Assembly (NCBI GenBank): GCA_036768485.1
Contig: JAVLUZ010000143.1
Coordinates: 7,073,531-7,137,530 of the forward strand
Source: Mermis nigrescens
Lineage: Eukaryota; Nematoda; Enoplea; Mermithida; Mermithidae
Length of the DNA stretch: 64,000 nucleotides
Direction: 5' to 3'
In this document: piece after piece, positions 14,601-23,615 of the stretch
Position numbering within the stretch: position 1 is the stretch's first letter
How the letters are laid out: each line of letters opens with the position of its first letter
Notes under the pieces: model-generated
Seen by the model: only the letters and a program-made list of their open reading frames with translations
Told to the model about the DNA's origin: nothing
The model's database searches: none
Made by a program: the position numbers and the translations under genes

Positions 14601-17600
14601 ATTATGCTATTCTCTTGTTTTGCCTTACACTGGTGTGCATGGCTACAATGTACGCAGCAGAATATTAAAGCTTATATCTGCATTTTACCTCAGATTAGAG
14701 TAAGGTTTGTTTACAAACCTGTCATGTGTATAAGCCGGTTTTTTCAAGAACAATGATGCTGTACCTGCTAAGCTACTCTCAAATTTAGTATATAAGTATA
14801 CGTGTTCTAGCTGTATGGCTAGTTACATTGGCGAAACTCGCCGACATTTTGGATGTAGAATTGCAGAGCATACTGGCATCTCATTTGCTACAGGAAAGCC
14901 AATTCAGGGTGATAGCTTACCTGCTATTCACAAACATATCTCAAATAGCAATCATTCAATTACATCAGATTGCTTCAAGGTTATTAGTCGAGCATCCAAC
15001 TCTTTTGATCTTTTAATCAAGGAGTCATTATACATAGCACGTGATCGTCCTATTCTCAACAATAATGTTTCATCATATCCTCTAAATTTGTTTTAATTTA
15101 CTAAAATCCCACCTTTTTCATTTTCTTATAGTTTAAAATCTTTTATAATTCTATTCATAATTTAATGGTATGTTTTAAACTTTAAGTTTCTCTTTGTTTA
15201 CGACTCTCGCTTAGCAAGCTCATTTTTTCAAAACTCTTACTTAGTGAACAGTCGCTTCTACTATTATGCATCATATTGTTCTATTGCAGGTAATAGGAAA
15301 CGTAAAATTGGCTGATCCTATCGGAACAATGGATCCGATCAATGGCACGATTAGTTCACTTTTGCAACCAACCAAATATGGCGAAGGAGCTCTCTCTACA
15401 CTCTCGTTGTCAATACTGATTATTTTTCTGACTCTAATTGCAATTTGCGTATTAGCGACAACTGCTTACTTTGTTTACAAAAGACTTAAAAGGAAGAATC
15501 CTAAGCTGCTCCAAAGAGTAAAAAAGCTTATATCTTTCGTTGAAGCGAAATTTAAGCTTTGCTTCATTTTAATTAGGAACATACATGGGCACTGGGTCAA
15601 TACAGGCTTAAGTGCATTGGTCCTTGCGGCTGAACAACCCCGCAACCCCGCCTGGAAACCGGACCAACCCCGCAAGAGTTTTGAAAATTTCTTGAAATGG
15701 TAAGTCAAAATAAAGGTCAAAAATAGACGAAAATTAAAAAAATTTCTTGAAAAGTATTTGAAAATGACCAGAAACTGTGGAGTAACGTAGTTTTAACGCT
15801 ATTTTAGCATTTTATACCGGTTTTCTAGGTCACTTTGGCCCAGAAACGCTCTATTTACTAGTCCTCCCTCAGATCAACCATGCTCTGCATTTATGGTCAT
15901 GACTCACCCCGCAGGTTCCAGGGAAGTCATTTGACCCGAAAAACCTGAGCGTGCACGTGTATGCTTAGGAACAACCTAAGACATTGGCGTTCAGAAACAT
16001 CAATTATGGTTTTCCATAGTGGCCTTTTCCATAGTTTTCCATAGTAAGCTTTCGATCAAGTGTAATCTGCTATATAATTTGCAAGATTAGATTCATCGCA
16101 AACATTTCATAGAAAAGTCAAATGGAAAACTTTTTGTTATTTTATATGTAAATCGCTTGCGGAAAATTGAAAAGTGAATTGAAGCGTAGGCTCCGCATTA
16201 TCTTCCCCCTCAACCACACATTGACGGAATGAATAAATAATTTTGTGTGTTTTTGGAAATATAGCGGAATATAAATAAATTAATCATAAATAAATCTTAT
16301 ATAAATATAAATAATTAACAAAAATTAATCTGGGAATAATATAGTGGGATATATGCATACTGCGAATTTGAATTGCTCTAATTAAAAAAAATGGATTAAA
16401 ATGTTCTAACATTCTGTGCCAGAAAGTGCGATATGTTAGTGAGCATTTTCACTATTTAGAGAGTATCGGACGAGATCAGTAGCGGATCGCAGTGCAAGAC
16501 GAACAAGGAAAATTCCGAGATTGGCAGTTTTTCTACCCGGTACCAGCTTGTAAATGAACAGCTTGGCGAATTCGCATACAATAAAAATAAGCATAAACTA
16601 GATTTATATTTTGGGCAGGCAGCTGAATGAAACATAATCCTCAGAATAATTGATCTTTGTTATACCACAGAATTGTTTTTATCGTCGATTTATTCGCACG
16701 TACGGAATAAATTAACTTATAATTCTTTATTTAATTTATAAATCTTATTTATATTAGTAAGTAAATTATGTTAACATAAATATAATTTTATGCTTGTTGT
16801 GTGTTCAACGTTGAGTCTGAAAATAATATGACTATCAACAGATCTATCAGTAAAATAAAAAGACGATAAAAATATTTAAAAATGATTAAAATGTAAGAAG
16901 ACGTTGCGAAAAAATGATTTTTTAGTTTTGCAGCTAGTTTTATTATTTCGGTGCGATATATTATTTAAAAAACGATTGAAAACATCTATCTGAAGATCTT
17001 GATTTTTTTCCATCTTTTATTCTTTACATCGATTTCGCCGATATGTCTATCGAAGGAAGCAGAATCTAAACTTGCATTTGTTCTTTATACAAGAAACTAA
17101 TTTTAAGCAAAAGTGAACATTGTTTCATTGATATTTTTTGATTGCATAATCAGATATAAGTTAAAAGCGCTTTGTTGCAGAACGATCAACCGTGAAGCAG
17201 ACGAAATACCTGCAAGTATTAATAAATCAGTGCGGTTTCCAGCTCTAAGCAACAACAGAGTAACATTAGCTGAAGATTTATCCCCAAAGAACTCTTCTCG
17301 TTTTACGTAAGTATATCGTATCGCAATGAGAACAAAGTGATTTATATACCTGTGCAGGGCCTTATTAAGGAAAGGCGTGTGGGGCGGCCACCCCTGCCTT
17401 GACCGAAAAAACTTTGAGAGGTAAGATAATGCACGGAAAGATGAAAAATTGCATGTCTTGACGTAAAATCTGCAAATTTTCGCGCTTCGCACCACAAATG
17501 AAGTATTTTCCATCAGTTTGGCTCAAGCGCGACCAAAAAATGATACTTTTTATAGTCTTTTGAGATCAAAACAATTTTTGTCTATAAAATTCGAATTTTA

Positions 17601-20256
17601 TGACCTTAATGAATAGTGCATGTCGAAAAACGTCGAAAAATGCGGTTCTAGCGAGCTATCCGGACGAATTTTCCGAGATATATAGATAAATTTATGCGCT
17701 TAGGGTTCTAGCGGCCCTGAGCGAAGCTGCTTTTAGTGGCCCTCGAAAGTTCAATTTGTACAAATAAAGCAGTTTCATAAGAATTAATAAGAAATTTCCA
17801 TAGTAGACAAGCATGCTCGTATATAATCAAAAACCTGAGATTTTTCCTTTATGTAGGAATTAAAACTCAAGCAATTCATTTAAAATTCACTTTTAAGACT
17901 TTCTGAGCAGCAGAATCAGCAAGTACTAGAACTGTGTGTAGGATGTAAGGTGAGATGCATAGCTAAATAATATGGGCTCCGAGAGATTATCAGAAATTTT
18001 TTTATGTCAAATGGAAATTTATCACACCATTTTTTTAATGTACAAAAAGCTCTTTAAAAGTATTTAGGCAGCAGAATTTTTCGTTTACGACAAAAAGGCC
18101 GTCAAAAGCAGAAACTTCCTGCAAAATTTTGGCACTAATGTCAACGGGCTTACCATAATGAATAGAATATTAAGAAGACGGATAACGAACAAAACTGTGC
18201 AAGTCATAAAAAAGAGGAAAAGGCACGAAATAAACACTATTATGTAATCAGCCAGCATAAAGCGCCAAAAATCTCTTCGATTTCCGCTGAAAAATGTTTC
18301 TAACGTTGAAATTTGTATACTTTTACCTCAACCTCAGACAAAATCCCAGTCCTCTAGAAATTACCAAATGTGCACGGTAAAGTATGAAAGTTAAACAATT
18401 TAAATCTAATTTTCCAGCTTCGGTAACTCTGAATCTAAAATCCTGATAATAAATAACATGTTCGCCATAGTGATTTACCATATTATGACCGGTAAAATCG
18501 TTGTTTCCGAGTTCTCTGAAATATTTTTGCGGCCCTCAATTTTATCGGCCCTGGGCGACCGCCCAGTTCGCCACCCCCTAAGCACGGCTAGGCCCCATCC
18601 CCTGGTCGAATCCTGGATACGGACCTGTACCTATGTATCCCTAGTGTTTCAGGCTTTTTGTTATAATACTGGTTGTGAACTGTTTTAGGTGCAGAGACCG
18701 ATATGGGGGTCAGCCTTTTCAGGATTAACCAGAGAGATTTAGAGCTTCCTTTAGCTAAAATAGTCTTAGAAATAAAAATTGAAGCACCGTCTAACTTTAT
18801 CGACAGTTTTTTGCCGAACTTTCCCCGAAACATTTTTGCATTTGTCTTTGGGAGATCTAGACCACGCGTGAGCGGCTCTCGTATTCTGGAAGTCTGTTTG
18901 ACCGAATTGCGAAAACTGCAAAAAAAAACGTTAAAATTTAGTTCGGGTCTGCAGAGGTATTTTTAATTATCGGAGATCCGTGTTCCTAGACCCTTCACGC
19001 CCACGTGTGGACTACTTTACCCCAAACCTCACGTGCTAGTGTGGTTGTGATCGGACATACACGTGGGGGTATGGAGGGTCTAGACCCCCAGAATGGAAAA
19101 ATGGAAAATTTTGTGGGGAAAATGGGGCAAGATAAAGGCCAAAAACGAGTTAAAATTGAAAATTTTCTTTAAAAGTATTTCAGATTGATTAGAAAATGTG
19201 TGATAATGTAGTTTTAAAGCTACTCGTATTTTAGCGCTTATGCAAGTTTTTGAGGTCATTTTGGCCCAAACAAGCTCATTTTTTAACCCCACCCCAGACC
19301 GGCTGACCCCCCCCCAGATCGGCCATGCTGTACACCTATAGTTGTGACCAGACATGCACGTGGGGTTTTGGGGTGTCTAGAATCACAGAATGGAAAAATA
19401 GGGAATTTTCTGGAGAAAATGAGGCAAAATGAAGACCAGAAATAGATGAGGATTTAAAATTTACTTACAAACGCTTTAAGTTGACCAGAAACTGAATAAT
19501 AACGTGATTTTAACGCCATTTACGCGCTTATACTAGTTTTTAAGGCCATTTTGGCCCAAAAAAGCTCCGTTTTTGACCCCCCTAACCAGCTGACTCCTTC
19601 CCCCGCATCGGCCATGCTATGCATCTATGGTTACCAGGGCATTGAAATATATTTAATGTTCTGAGAAAAATGAGGCAAAATGAAGGCTAGAAATCTATGA
19701 AAATTGAATTTTTTTAAAAAAGTGTTTGAAGTTGACCAGAACTGCGGAATAACGTTTCTAACGCTTTTTTGCATTTTCACCGTGTTTGAGGTCATTTTGG
19801 CCCAACAAAGCTAACTAGCTGACCCTCAGACCAGCCATGCTGTGCATGTATGATTACTGTTGCTAGCCACTTTAAATAGCCGTTTATTATGAAACTACGA
19901 TTACTCATTCCTTTAGTCACCCGCAACATAATCCTCAGGATACTTCATCCCTAAATTAACATTTTACGAAACAAAAACATTAAATTTTTACAGAATGCAA
20001 ATTATTCGCCGTTATTTGACTATGTGAAGGTTCCAGCCTCGATTGACTTTCAAGGTTTGTGTAATATTGCAATATGTGTCTTTGTGTTTGCTGTATCGAC
20101 TGTTATTCAGGAGATAAGAACAAGGTGTCGCCAAAGATTATGCGAAATGGTGATAGAAACTTCTACGGCGAACAACGACAAAATGGTACTGAAGAAGCTA
20201 CCCAAAATTCAATAAACGACTTTCATCAAGTAAAGCTCTGCGGGGTGACAGCATGA
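2498..20256 (+). CDS. Mucin-like single-pass membrane protein, KIAA1549/DUF3827-like (multi-exon, partial model)
   Basis: Exons supported by splice sites and phase: 2498-2668, 4720-4782, 6270-6335, 6846-7093, 8184-8396, 10775-11359, 12606-12752, 15290-15517, then tail exons 17181-17306, 19994-20054 and 20111-20256. The first eight join without a phase conflict. The N-terminal part is rich in Ser/Thr and hydrophobic-poor, as in a glycosylated stalk. A folded region follows, with the motif VRFYVAENGVPL and ELSAYLAYPV just before a transmembrane helix. This order, and the 'Y-V-x-x-x-G-x-P-L ... L-x-Y-x-V' pattern ahead of the helix, recall the KIAA1549 (DUF3827/UPF0606) family. That assignment is from memory and tentative. 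The signal peptide exon was not found and may lie left of the window. The join between 15517 (phase 0) and 17181 (phase 2) needs an exon I could not place, as does the join from 17306 to 19994. Confidence 0.6.
3185..3345 (+). repeat. R3 repeat copy
   Basis: GGGGTTTTAACCCCAGAAG, then CGCAGATTACTGTAGACCCC, CAGAATTTTCTTGCTGCCCA and TGTATGAC. Confidence 0.75.
3618..3804. mobile_element. R4 hAT-type MITE, 187 bp
   Basis: It begins CAGGGGCGGATTTAGG and ends with the complement of CAATGACGGATCTAGG. The 8-bp flanks CCTGCAAT/CCTGCTAT match at seven of eight bases. Confidence 0.75.
4720..4782 (+). CDS. Ser/Thr-rich ectodomain mini-exon, 63 bp
   Basis: TTTGTAG|GATTAC acceptor and CTTCAG|GTTAGT donor. 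Read in phase 1 it continues the previous exon as G-LQTSSTTTPLLSTELLNATS. It is a symmetrical 1-1 exon. Confidence 0.65.
5040..5480 (+). repeat. R6 repeat, copy 1
   Basis: It shares TTTTTTGTACAAGATC, GACGGTCTCC-type words and TACTATAATATGGTACAGTA with 42570-42700. The right part repeats the words TGTACAAAGACGGTC and AAAGTCTTTGTAC several times on both strands. Confidence 0.6.
6270..6335 (+). CDS. Ser/Thr-rich ectodomain mini-exon, 66 bp
   Basis: TTTTTCCAG acceptor and GGAA|GTAAGA-type donor (GTAAGAAA). Phase 1 to phase 1, reading SANTFSSQIIAATQSAGRDI. Same design as the 63-bp exon upstream. Confidence 0.65.
6846..7093 (+). CDS. Ser/Thr/Ala/Pro-rich ectodomain exon
   Basis: The acceptor TTTTTAAAG lacks a strong pyrimidine run, but the phase (1) fits. 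The donor is CAG|GTAAAA in phase 0. The 248 bases stay open and encode repeated Thr/Ser/Pro stretches (for example NAATTPSIPAAVELSTPKVL), with two cysteines near the end. Confidence 0.65.
7690..8020 (+). repeat. R3 repeat, two copies in tandem
   Basis: The first runs GGGTTTAGACCCACAGAATC ... CAGAATCTGGTTGCTCCCAT. The second runs GATCTAGAGCCTCCGAAAAT ... CAGAATATGCTTGTTGCCCA. Confidence 0.75.
8184..8396 (+). CDS. Ectodomain exon, 71 codons
   Basis: ACGTAG|GTGCCG acceptor and CTCAAG|GTAAGT consensus donor, phase 0 at both ends. It encodes an acidic Ser-rich patch (NNITDSSSSDENELQNFVVA) and then a helix-like stretch ending NVRDITFLVLK. Confidence 0.75.
8514..8684. mobile_element. R8 hAT-type MITE, 171 bp
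   Basis: Ends CAGGCACGTAGCTGG and GAGCTACGTGCCTG are inverted. The flanks CTCACTGG/CTTACTGG agree at seven of eight. It contains internal GGGGTCCGGACCCCC. Confidence 0.8.
8700..10190. other. Intron sequence, nothing recognised except an R1-like trace
   Basis: AT-rich. Around 9100-9180 the phrase GGATGGAAAAATGG with AAAAATGGGGCAA looks like an eroded R1 start. The 74-codon open frame near 9426 has no domain and no convincing splice context. Confidence 0.4.
10201..10743. mobile_element. R8 hAT-type MITE, 543 bp, perfect target duplication
   Basis: It starts CAGGCACGTAGCCGGC and ends GCTGCGTACCTG. The 8-bp duplication AGGGCTTC is perfect at 10193-10200 and 10744-10751. It sits 31 bp upstream of the large exon at 10775, so it must lie at or near the branch-point region. 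Confidence 0.85.
10775..11359 (+). CDS. Large ectodomain exon, 195 codons
   Basis: TTATTTCAG acceptor, phase 0. The donor GTGGAA|GTACAT in phase 0 is favoured because the next exon then continues in frame. The sequence is helical and charged (MEILASLTDQAKGRLIQSTQ near the start), with a basic RFKRNP segment about 20 residues before the end that could be a furin-like site. The exon is slightly GC-richer than its surroundings. A hAT-type MITE ends 31 bp before it and an R7 repeat starts about 15 bp after it. Confidence 0.8.
11375..11800 (-). repeat. R7 repeat copy
   Basis: Reverse orientation, starting about 15 bp after exon 10775-11359. It holds TTGAGCGTTTTTAGCTCATT, GCGCTTCGTGCGCC, TTTTCTCGATTTTTTC and AAAAGGCACTCTTTG, matching the copies at 31350 and 35095. 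Confidence 0.7.
12099..12131. repeat. TTCTA microsatellite
   Basis: About six copies of ATTCT in a row with one change. Confidence 0.9.
12606..12752 (+). CDS. Juxtamembrane domain exon, 49 codons
   Basis: TTTGTTTTCAG acceptor and TATCCT|GTAATA donor, both phase 0. It encodes FSIDRPKIDTAVVRFYVAEN followed by GVPLKAYKVQQ and ELSAYLAYPV. The pattern resembles the segment preceding the transmembrane helix in KIAA1549-type proteins, and a SEA-like fold is possible. It sits immediately left of the Penelope palindrome. Confidence 0.75.
13098..13980. mobile_element. 883-bp non-autonomous DNA transposon in the Penelope left arm
   Basis: The ends are inverted: CACTGCGTTTTCA at the left and the reverse complement of CACTGCATTTCCA at the right. 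The target TCTG is duplicated (13094-13097 and 13981-13984). The empty site is visible in the other Penelope arm (GCTCTGCAATTC in reverse), which proves insertion. CACTG ends with a 4-bp duplication suggest the CMC/Chapaev group. There is no transposase inside. Confidence 0.75.
13981..14318 (-). pseudogene. Penelope-like endonuclease region, left copy, disrupted
   Basis: The minus-strand frame carries the same linker and the start of GIY-YIG (YKYTCSSCMASYIGETRRHF) without the two frameshifts of the right copy. It is then cut at RIAD by the 883-bp insertion. The rest of the nuclease continues at 13097-12860. Confidence 0.7.
14468..15096 (+). pseudogene. Penelope-like GIY-YIG endonuclease region, right copy
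   Basis: The frame reads DIDKLKQTLLQNEYPLGLID, then LPYTGVHGYNVRSR (conserved Penelope linker) and YKYTCSSCMASYIGETRRHF, a CCHH-type zinc motif leading into GIY-YIG. RIAEH ... HKHISNSNHSI and a Glu-bearing helix (LLIKESLYIARDRP) follow, with a stop at 15094-15096. Two small frameshifts (about 14690 and 14745) break the frame. The nuclease part from 14815 is intact. Confidence 0.75.
15290..15517 (+). CDS. Transmembrane exon
   Basis: CTATTGCAG|GTAATA acceptor, phase 0, continuing the juxtamembrane exon after the 2.5-kb intron that holds the Penelope pair. It encodes a short linker, a hydrophobic helix (SILIIFLTLIAICVLATTAY) and a basic stop-transfer (KRLKRKN). The donor is uncertain: CAAAGA|GTAAAA (end 15517) is the best in-frame choice. 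Reading on runs into an R1 repeat. Confidence 0.75.
15640..15910 (+). repeat. R1 repeat copy
   Basis: The R1 body runs from the GGTCAAAAATAGACGAAAA region through TGACCAGAAACTGTGG and TAACGCTATTTTAGC to GGTCACTTTGGCCC and ATGCTCTGCATTTATGGTCA. It follows the transmembrane exon and its left end is altered. Confidence 0.7.
17181..17306 (+). CDS. Probable cytoplasmic-tail exon
   Basis: TTTGTTGCAG acceptor and TTTTAC|GTAAGT strong donor. Only the phase-2 reading is open, giving TINREADEIPASINKSVRFP and then ALSNNRVTLAEDLSPKNSSRF, a polar tail-like sequence. It does not join the previous exon directly by phase, so a small exon is probably missed between them. Confidence 0.6.
17350..18610. repeat. 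Possible large non-autonomous element with GC-rich ends
   Basis: The left edge GCAGGGCCTTATTAAGGAAA with GTGGGGCGGCCACCCC resembles the reverse complement of the right edge (GGGCGACCGCCC ... CACCCCCTAAGCACGGC). The interior has a CGCGCTTCGCACC box like other repeats here. Single copy in the window, so boundaries are uncertain. Confidence 0.35.
19020..19870 (+). repeat. Three R1 repeats in direct tandem
   Basis: Copies start near 19050, 19350 and 19640. Each has the order TCTAGA...CAGAATGGAAAAAT, GAAAATGAGGCAAAATGAAGG, TGACCAGAAACTG, TTTTGGCCCAA and GGCCATGCTGTGCATCTATG. The third lacks the TCTAGACCCCC start. Confidence 0.85.
19994..20054 (+). CDS. Penultimate tail exon
   Basis: TTTTTACAG|AATGCA acceptor; only phase 0 is open (NANYSPLFDYVKVPASIDFQ). 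The donor CAAG|GTTTGT is in phase 1. It is followed by a 56-bp intron. It lies directly after the R1 tandem array. Confidence 0.6.
20111..20256 (+). CDS. Terminal exon with stop codon
   Basis: CTGTTATTCAG acceptor in phase 1, matching the previous exon. It encodes a hydrophilic Asn/Gln-rich end (KIMRNGDRNFYGEQRQNGTE ... VKLCGVTA) and stops at TGA 20254-20256. Membership in the mucin-like gene is inferred from strand, position and tail-like composition. Confidence 0.6.
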
Positions 20257-20354
20257 TCGGTGTGCGGGTTCACAGGATCGGCGGGTTCTTAATATTTCCC
20301 TTCAGAGCAAAAGTGACCTCAGAAAGTCGTGTAAACGCTGAGATAGCACAAACA

Positions 20355-20978
20355 CAGTGGCGGATGTAGGATTTTTCTAGGGGGCGGTACCCCCAATTTT
20401 TCCAAAAACAGTCAAAAATAGGTCCAAAAATTTGCCATTCACGTGCGAAATAGGGATATTTCGGCGTTTTGCGTTGCCTACTTTTATTTAAAATTGACTC
20501 TTCAAAAAATTTTAAAATTTTCGACAATTTTCGTCAAAAAATTCATTGAATTTATTCGATTTTTGCTAAAATATGGCGCAAAGAGCAGAAAAATTTGTGA
20601 AATAAGAGCGGAAGAACCTTCAGAAGCTTGAATTACTCACTGCTCGATCTCCTAATATTTATTGCATTTAACGTAAAAAATTTTGAAAAGGTATGCTTGA
20701 AAATAGGAGAAAACTATGCTGATAAAGCTGTTTCTACTCTTTAAATCGTCTTAAACCTATTCCCCGATCAAAAATATGGCTTTCGGACCGCCAAGAAAGT
20801 AAATAAATGTTATTTATAGTATCATCCGGCGCGAAGCGCAGGAAAAATTTAGGAAATTAGTATCACTGACGGCTAGAAATCATTGCAAATTACGTACATG
20901 TCATTTCATTATCTCACCAATTATTATTGGTCAATGGGGAGCGGCTGCCTTCTGCCCCTCATTAAAACCGCCTAGGCG
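20355..20978. mobile_element. R4 hAT-type MITE, about 624 bp
   Basis: It opens CAGTGGCGGATGTAGG and shares its body with the copies at 37920 and 39665 (AAATTTGCCATTCACGTGCG; GGCGCGAAGCGC-like box). The flanks CACAAACA/CAAAAACA agree at seven of eight. The right end is diverged. Confidence 0.6.
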
Positions 20979-21174
20979 CAAAAACACATTATTTCACGAG
21001 TTAGCCATGGGGCAAAATGAAGGCAAAAAACGGATGAAAATTCGAAATTTTCTGTCCCAAATTTTTTATTCTTCCCCCTAGAACGTCTTCTTTTATTTTC
21101 TCTACGTTGGGAACTTAGATGACTGTGTTTATTCAACAAATCCAGGGTGAGGTCATTTTAGTCTTGAAGGGTCG

Positions 21175-21425
21175 GCACCACACATGGGCGTAGGGGGGTC
21201 TGGACCCCCCAGAAACCAAAAGACCCCCCCCAGAAATCAATTTTTGAAAATTTTTTTCGTTTTTTTTTCGCAATTTTTTGATGCCAATGGATAGTGCTTG
21301 ATGAGAAACGTCGAAAAATGGTGTTTTTATCGCCATATCACCATTTTTAAGGCCATTTTTTGACCCTCAAAAATCTTGGACCCCCCCAGAATTTTCTTGC
21401 TGCCCACGTATGGTCGGCGCCGGCA
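21175..21425 (+). repeat. R2 repeat copy
   Basis: CACACATGGGCGTAGGGGGG, then ATGCCAATGGATAGTGCT, GATGAGAAACGTCGAAAA, and CAGAATTTTCTTGCTGCCCA at the end. Confidence 0.8.
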
Positions 21426-21914
21426 TAAAAATATTCAAAAAAATTCAACTTCTGAAGTACAATCCTAAAAACATGCCTTATATCATCGTTTTGCGATTAT
21501 TTCTTTCCTTTAACACAGATACATACCTACTTACCCTGCATAAAGCTTATTATTGTATAATCTATTTATTTTATTACTTTTTACGTATTTATTCATGAAA
21601 CGTATAATTGCTTAGGTTATCTGCATGTGTTTAAGATGTTATGTAGGCGCATAATAGTCTGTTGATTTATCCGAGAGCTCTATCATTGAATTTAATCCAC
21701 GGGAATTATGCTTCAAAAGTGATTTATAAATCCATACAGCTTTACTACTGGACATGGGCAAAGAGTGACCATACTATAACTCGATTTACTGCTGAATATC
21801 ATTCCTGTCGGATTACTTCGAAACACTTTTATGCCCACATTAAGCTTTCTAAAAAGCTCCGGAACCAATGAAACAGGCTATATCTATCTGATAATGGCTT
21901 CTTACAAATAGACG

Positions 21915-22490
21915 TGCAGATGAGGGGTTGGTGGTCTAGCTAGACCCTTAGATTGGAAGAATGGCAAATTTTCTCGGAAAAATGCGGCAAAATGAGAACA
22001 AAAACGGACGGAAATCGGAAATTTTCTTCTAAAGTGTTCAAAATTAACCACAATATGTTGTAACAACGTAGTTTTAACGCTATTTTAGCGCTTATCCCAG
22101 TTTTTGACGTCGTTTCATTCTAGAAAAGCTCGATTTTTGACCCTCCTTCCTGACCGGCTGACCCACCCCCTTCATATCGGTTATGCTGTGCATCTATGGT
22201 CATAACCACAGATGCACAGCATGGCCGATCTGTGGGGGTCAGTCGGTGTGGAGGATCAAGAATTGAACCTTTTTGGGCCGAAATGACCTCAAAAACAGGT
22301 AGGTATAAGCGCTAGCAATAAAACTACATTGTTACACAGTTTTTGGTCAATTCGAAGCATTTTTGAGGAGAATTTTTAATTTTTATCCATTTTTAGCCTC
22401 TATTTTGCCACATTTTCCCTGATGAAAATTTTCATTTTTCTGTTCTGGGGGTCTAGAGACCCATCAAAGCCCTCACGTGTGTGTCTGGTT
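21915..22490. repeat. Two R1 repeats in inverted orientation
   Basis: The plus copy at 21915-22205 and the minus copy at 22205-22490 meet at CTATGGTCATAACCACAGATGCACAG. Together they form a palindrome of about 570 bp with a very short centre. Confidence 0.85.
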
Positions 22491-22859
22491 CTCTGTAGTT
22501 TCGCCGTTTATCATTCGTAGTTTATAGAATTTGAAAATATCGCCCACCAACCGTCGTCGGATCGCCAAAGAAATTTTAAATAAAGCCTTTCCATTGGCTA
22601 ATGTTCGGACAGAAGATGTTTTGTCTGCATCATGCAAGTCCTGAATTCATAGGATCGTATTTCATTATAGCACGACTGTTAGTTAGTTATTGCCTACGTA
22701 GATATCTCCGCAATTTTTTGTTTTAGCCGATCACTGCCTGTTCTATTTCGCGGCTTTATTGTTTTATTAATCTGTAACTACTAATAAGTAGAGAACCTTG
22801 AGTAATTTGCCTCAAGGCTGAAACAAGAACGTTATGGTATCTTAACGGTCCCCAGAACC

Positions 22860-23110
22860 CGGTGTCCACACCTGAGCGTGGGAGGTTTGGAGGTATGAAC
22901 CCCCTCAGAAACCAAAATACCTCCCAGAATTCAATTTTTGAAATTTTTGATTGGTTTTCTCGCAATTTGTTTATGCCAATGGATAGTGCTCGATGAGAAA
23001 CGTTGAAAACTGGTGTTTTTTCGCCATACCACCATTTTTAAGGCCATTTTTTGACCTTTGAAAAATCTTGCACCCTCCCATAATTTTGGTGCCGCCCACC
23101 CACTTATGCC
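22860..23110 (+). repeat. R2 repeat copy
   Basis: Same order as the copy at 21175: GAGCGTGGGAGG, GCCAATGGATAGTGCTCG, TCGCCATACCACCATTTTTA, then ATAATTTTGGTGCCGCCCAC. Confidence 0.8.
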
Positions 23111-23159
23111 GGTGTCCCATTGACCGAGTAATCGACACTTCCATATTTGACCCACATCC

Positions 23160-23298
23160 TATAGTCTGTTTCACATAAGTTTGGGCGTAAATTTTAAGAA
23201 TTTTTCCAAAGTCGATTGCTATAATCGCAATCTGTCGGCTTATTGTCGGACATTGTTTTCAAAATTTATGTTTAAACTTGTGTGAAACAGACTATAGT
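23160..23298. mobile_element. MITE with ATAGTCTGTTTCAC ends
   Basis: The left end is CTATAGTCTGTTTCACATAA and the right end is its complement (CTTGTGTGAAACAGACTATAG). The element is about 138 bp and the flanking TA suggests a TA target duplication (mariner-like). Confidence 0.7.
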
Positions 23299-23615
23299 AA
23301 CTGTCGATAGTAGAAATATAAGTATCTGTATCAAAAAATTTCCGGTACATTTTTTTAAAATTTAGTTACCGACTGACTGTTTTGAGTGATCGACTGCGCC
23401 GGGCATTGTTCTGGCGGAGGGCTGACACACAGAAATGTGTTTGCAATAACCTCATTTCTCCAGAAAACTTCCCATGTTTCCATTTTTGGCGTCTATCCCA
23501 CCCCAAACCACTCACGTGTAAGTCTGGTCGTTAGTAGGTACGATTAATTTTTATTCTACATACCTATGTACAATTACGCAAATACTGTTTTTCGGCTAAC
23601 GTAACATTGGATGAT

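Larger units (their letters stand above)
12794..15167. mobile_element. Inverted pair of 5'-truncated Penelope-like retroelements
   Basis: The right arm (about 14405-15167, plus) encodes the Penelope linker and the GIY-YIG endonuclease. The left arm (12794-about 14400, minus) is its near-identical reverse complement, interrupted at 13098-13980 by another element. The arms meet head to head at about 14400 in short ATGAGTT/AACTCAT echoes. Both copies stop before the reverse transcriptase domain. Penelope elements are known for 5' truncation and inverted partial copies. The whole structure sits in an intron of the mucin-like gene. Confidence 0.8.

Noticed and set aside
15475..15720. Minus-strand 81-codon frame and the plus-strand continuation of the transmembrane exon into 15703
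   Set aside because: The first is antisense to the membrane exon. The second is R1 repeat sequence, and joining its GTAAGT donor to the next exon makes a stop codon.
18419..18966. Exon candidates after TTTTCCAG at 18418 and TGTTTTAG at 18688
   Set aside because: They fit some phases of the mucin-like gene, but no donor gives the phase needed for 19994. The first lies inside a possible large repeat and the second runs into an eroded reverse R1 repeat.
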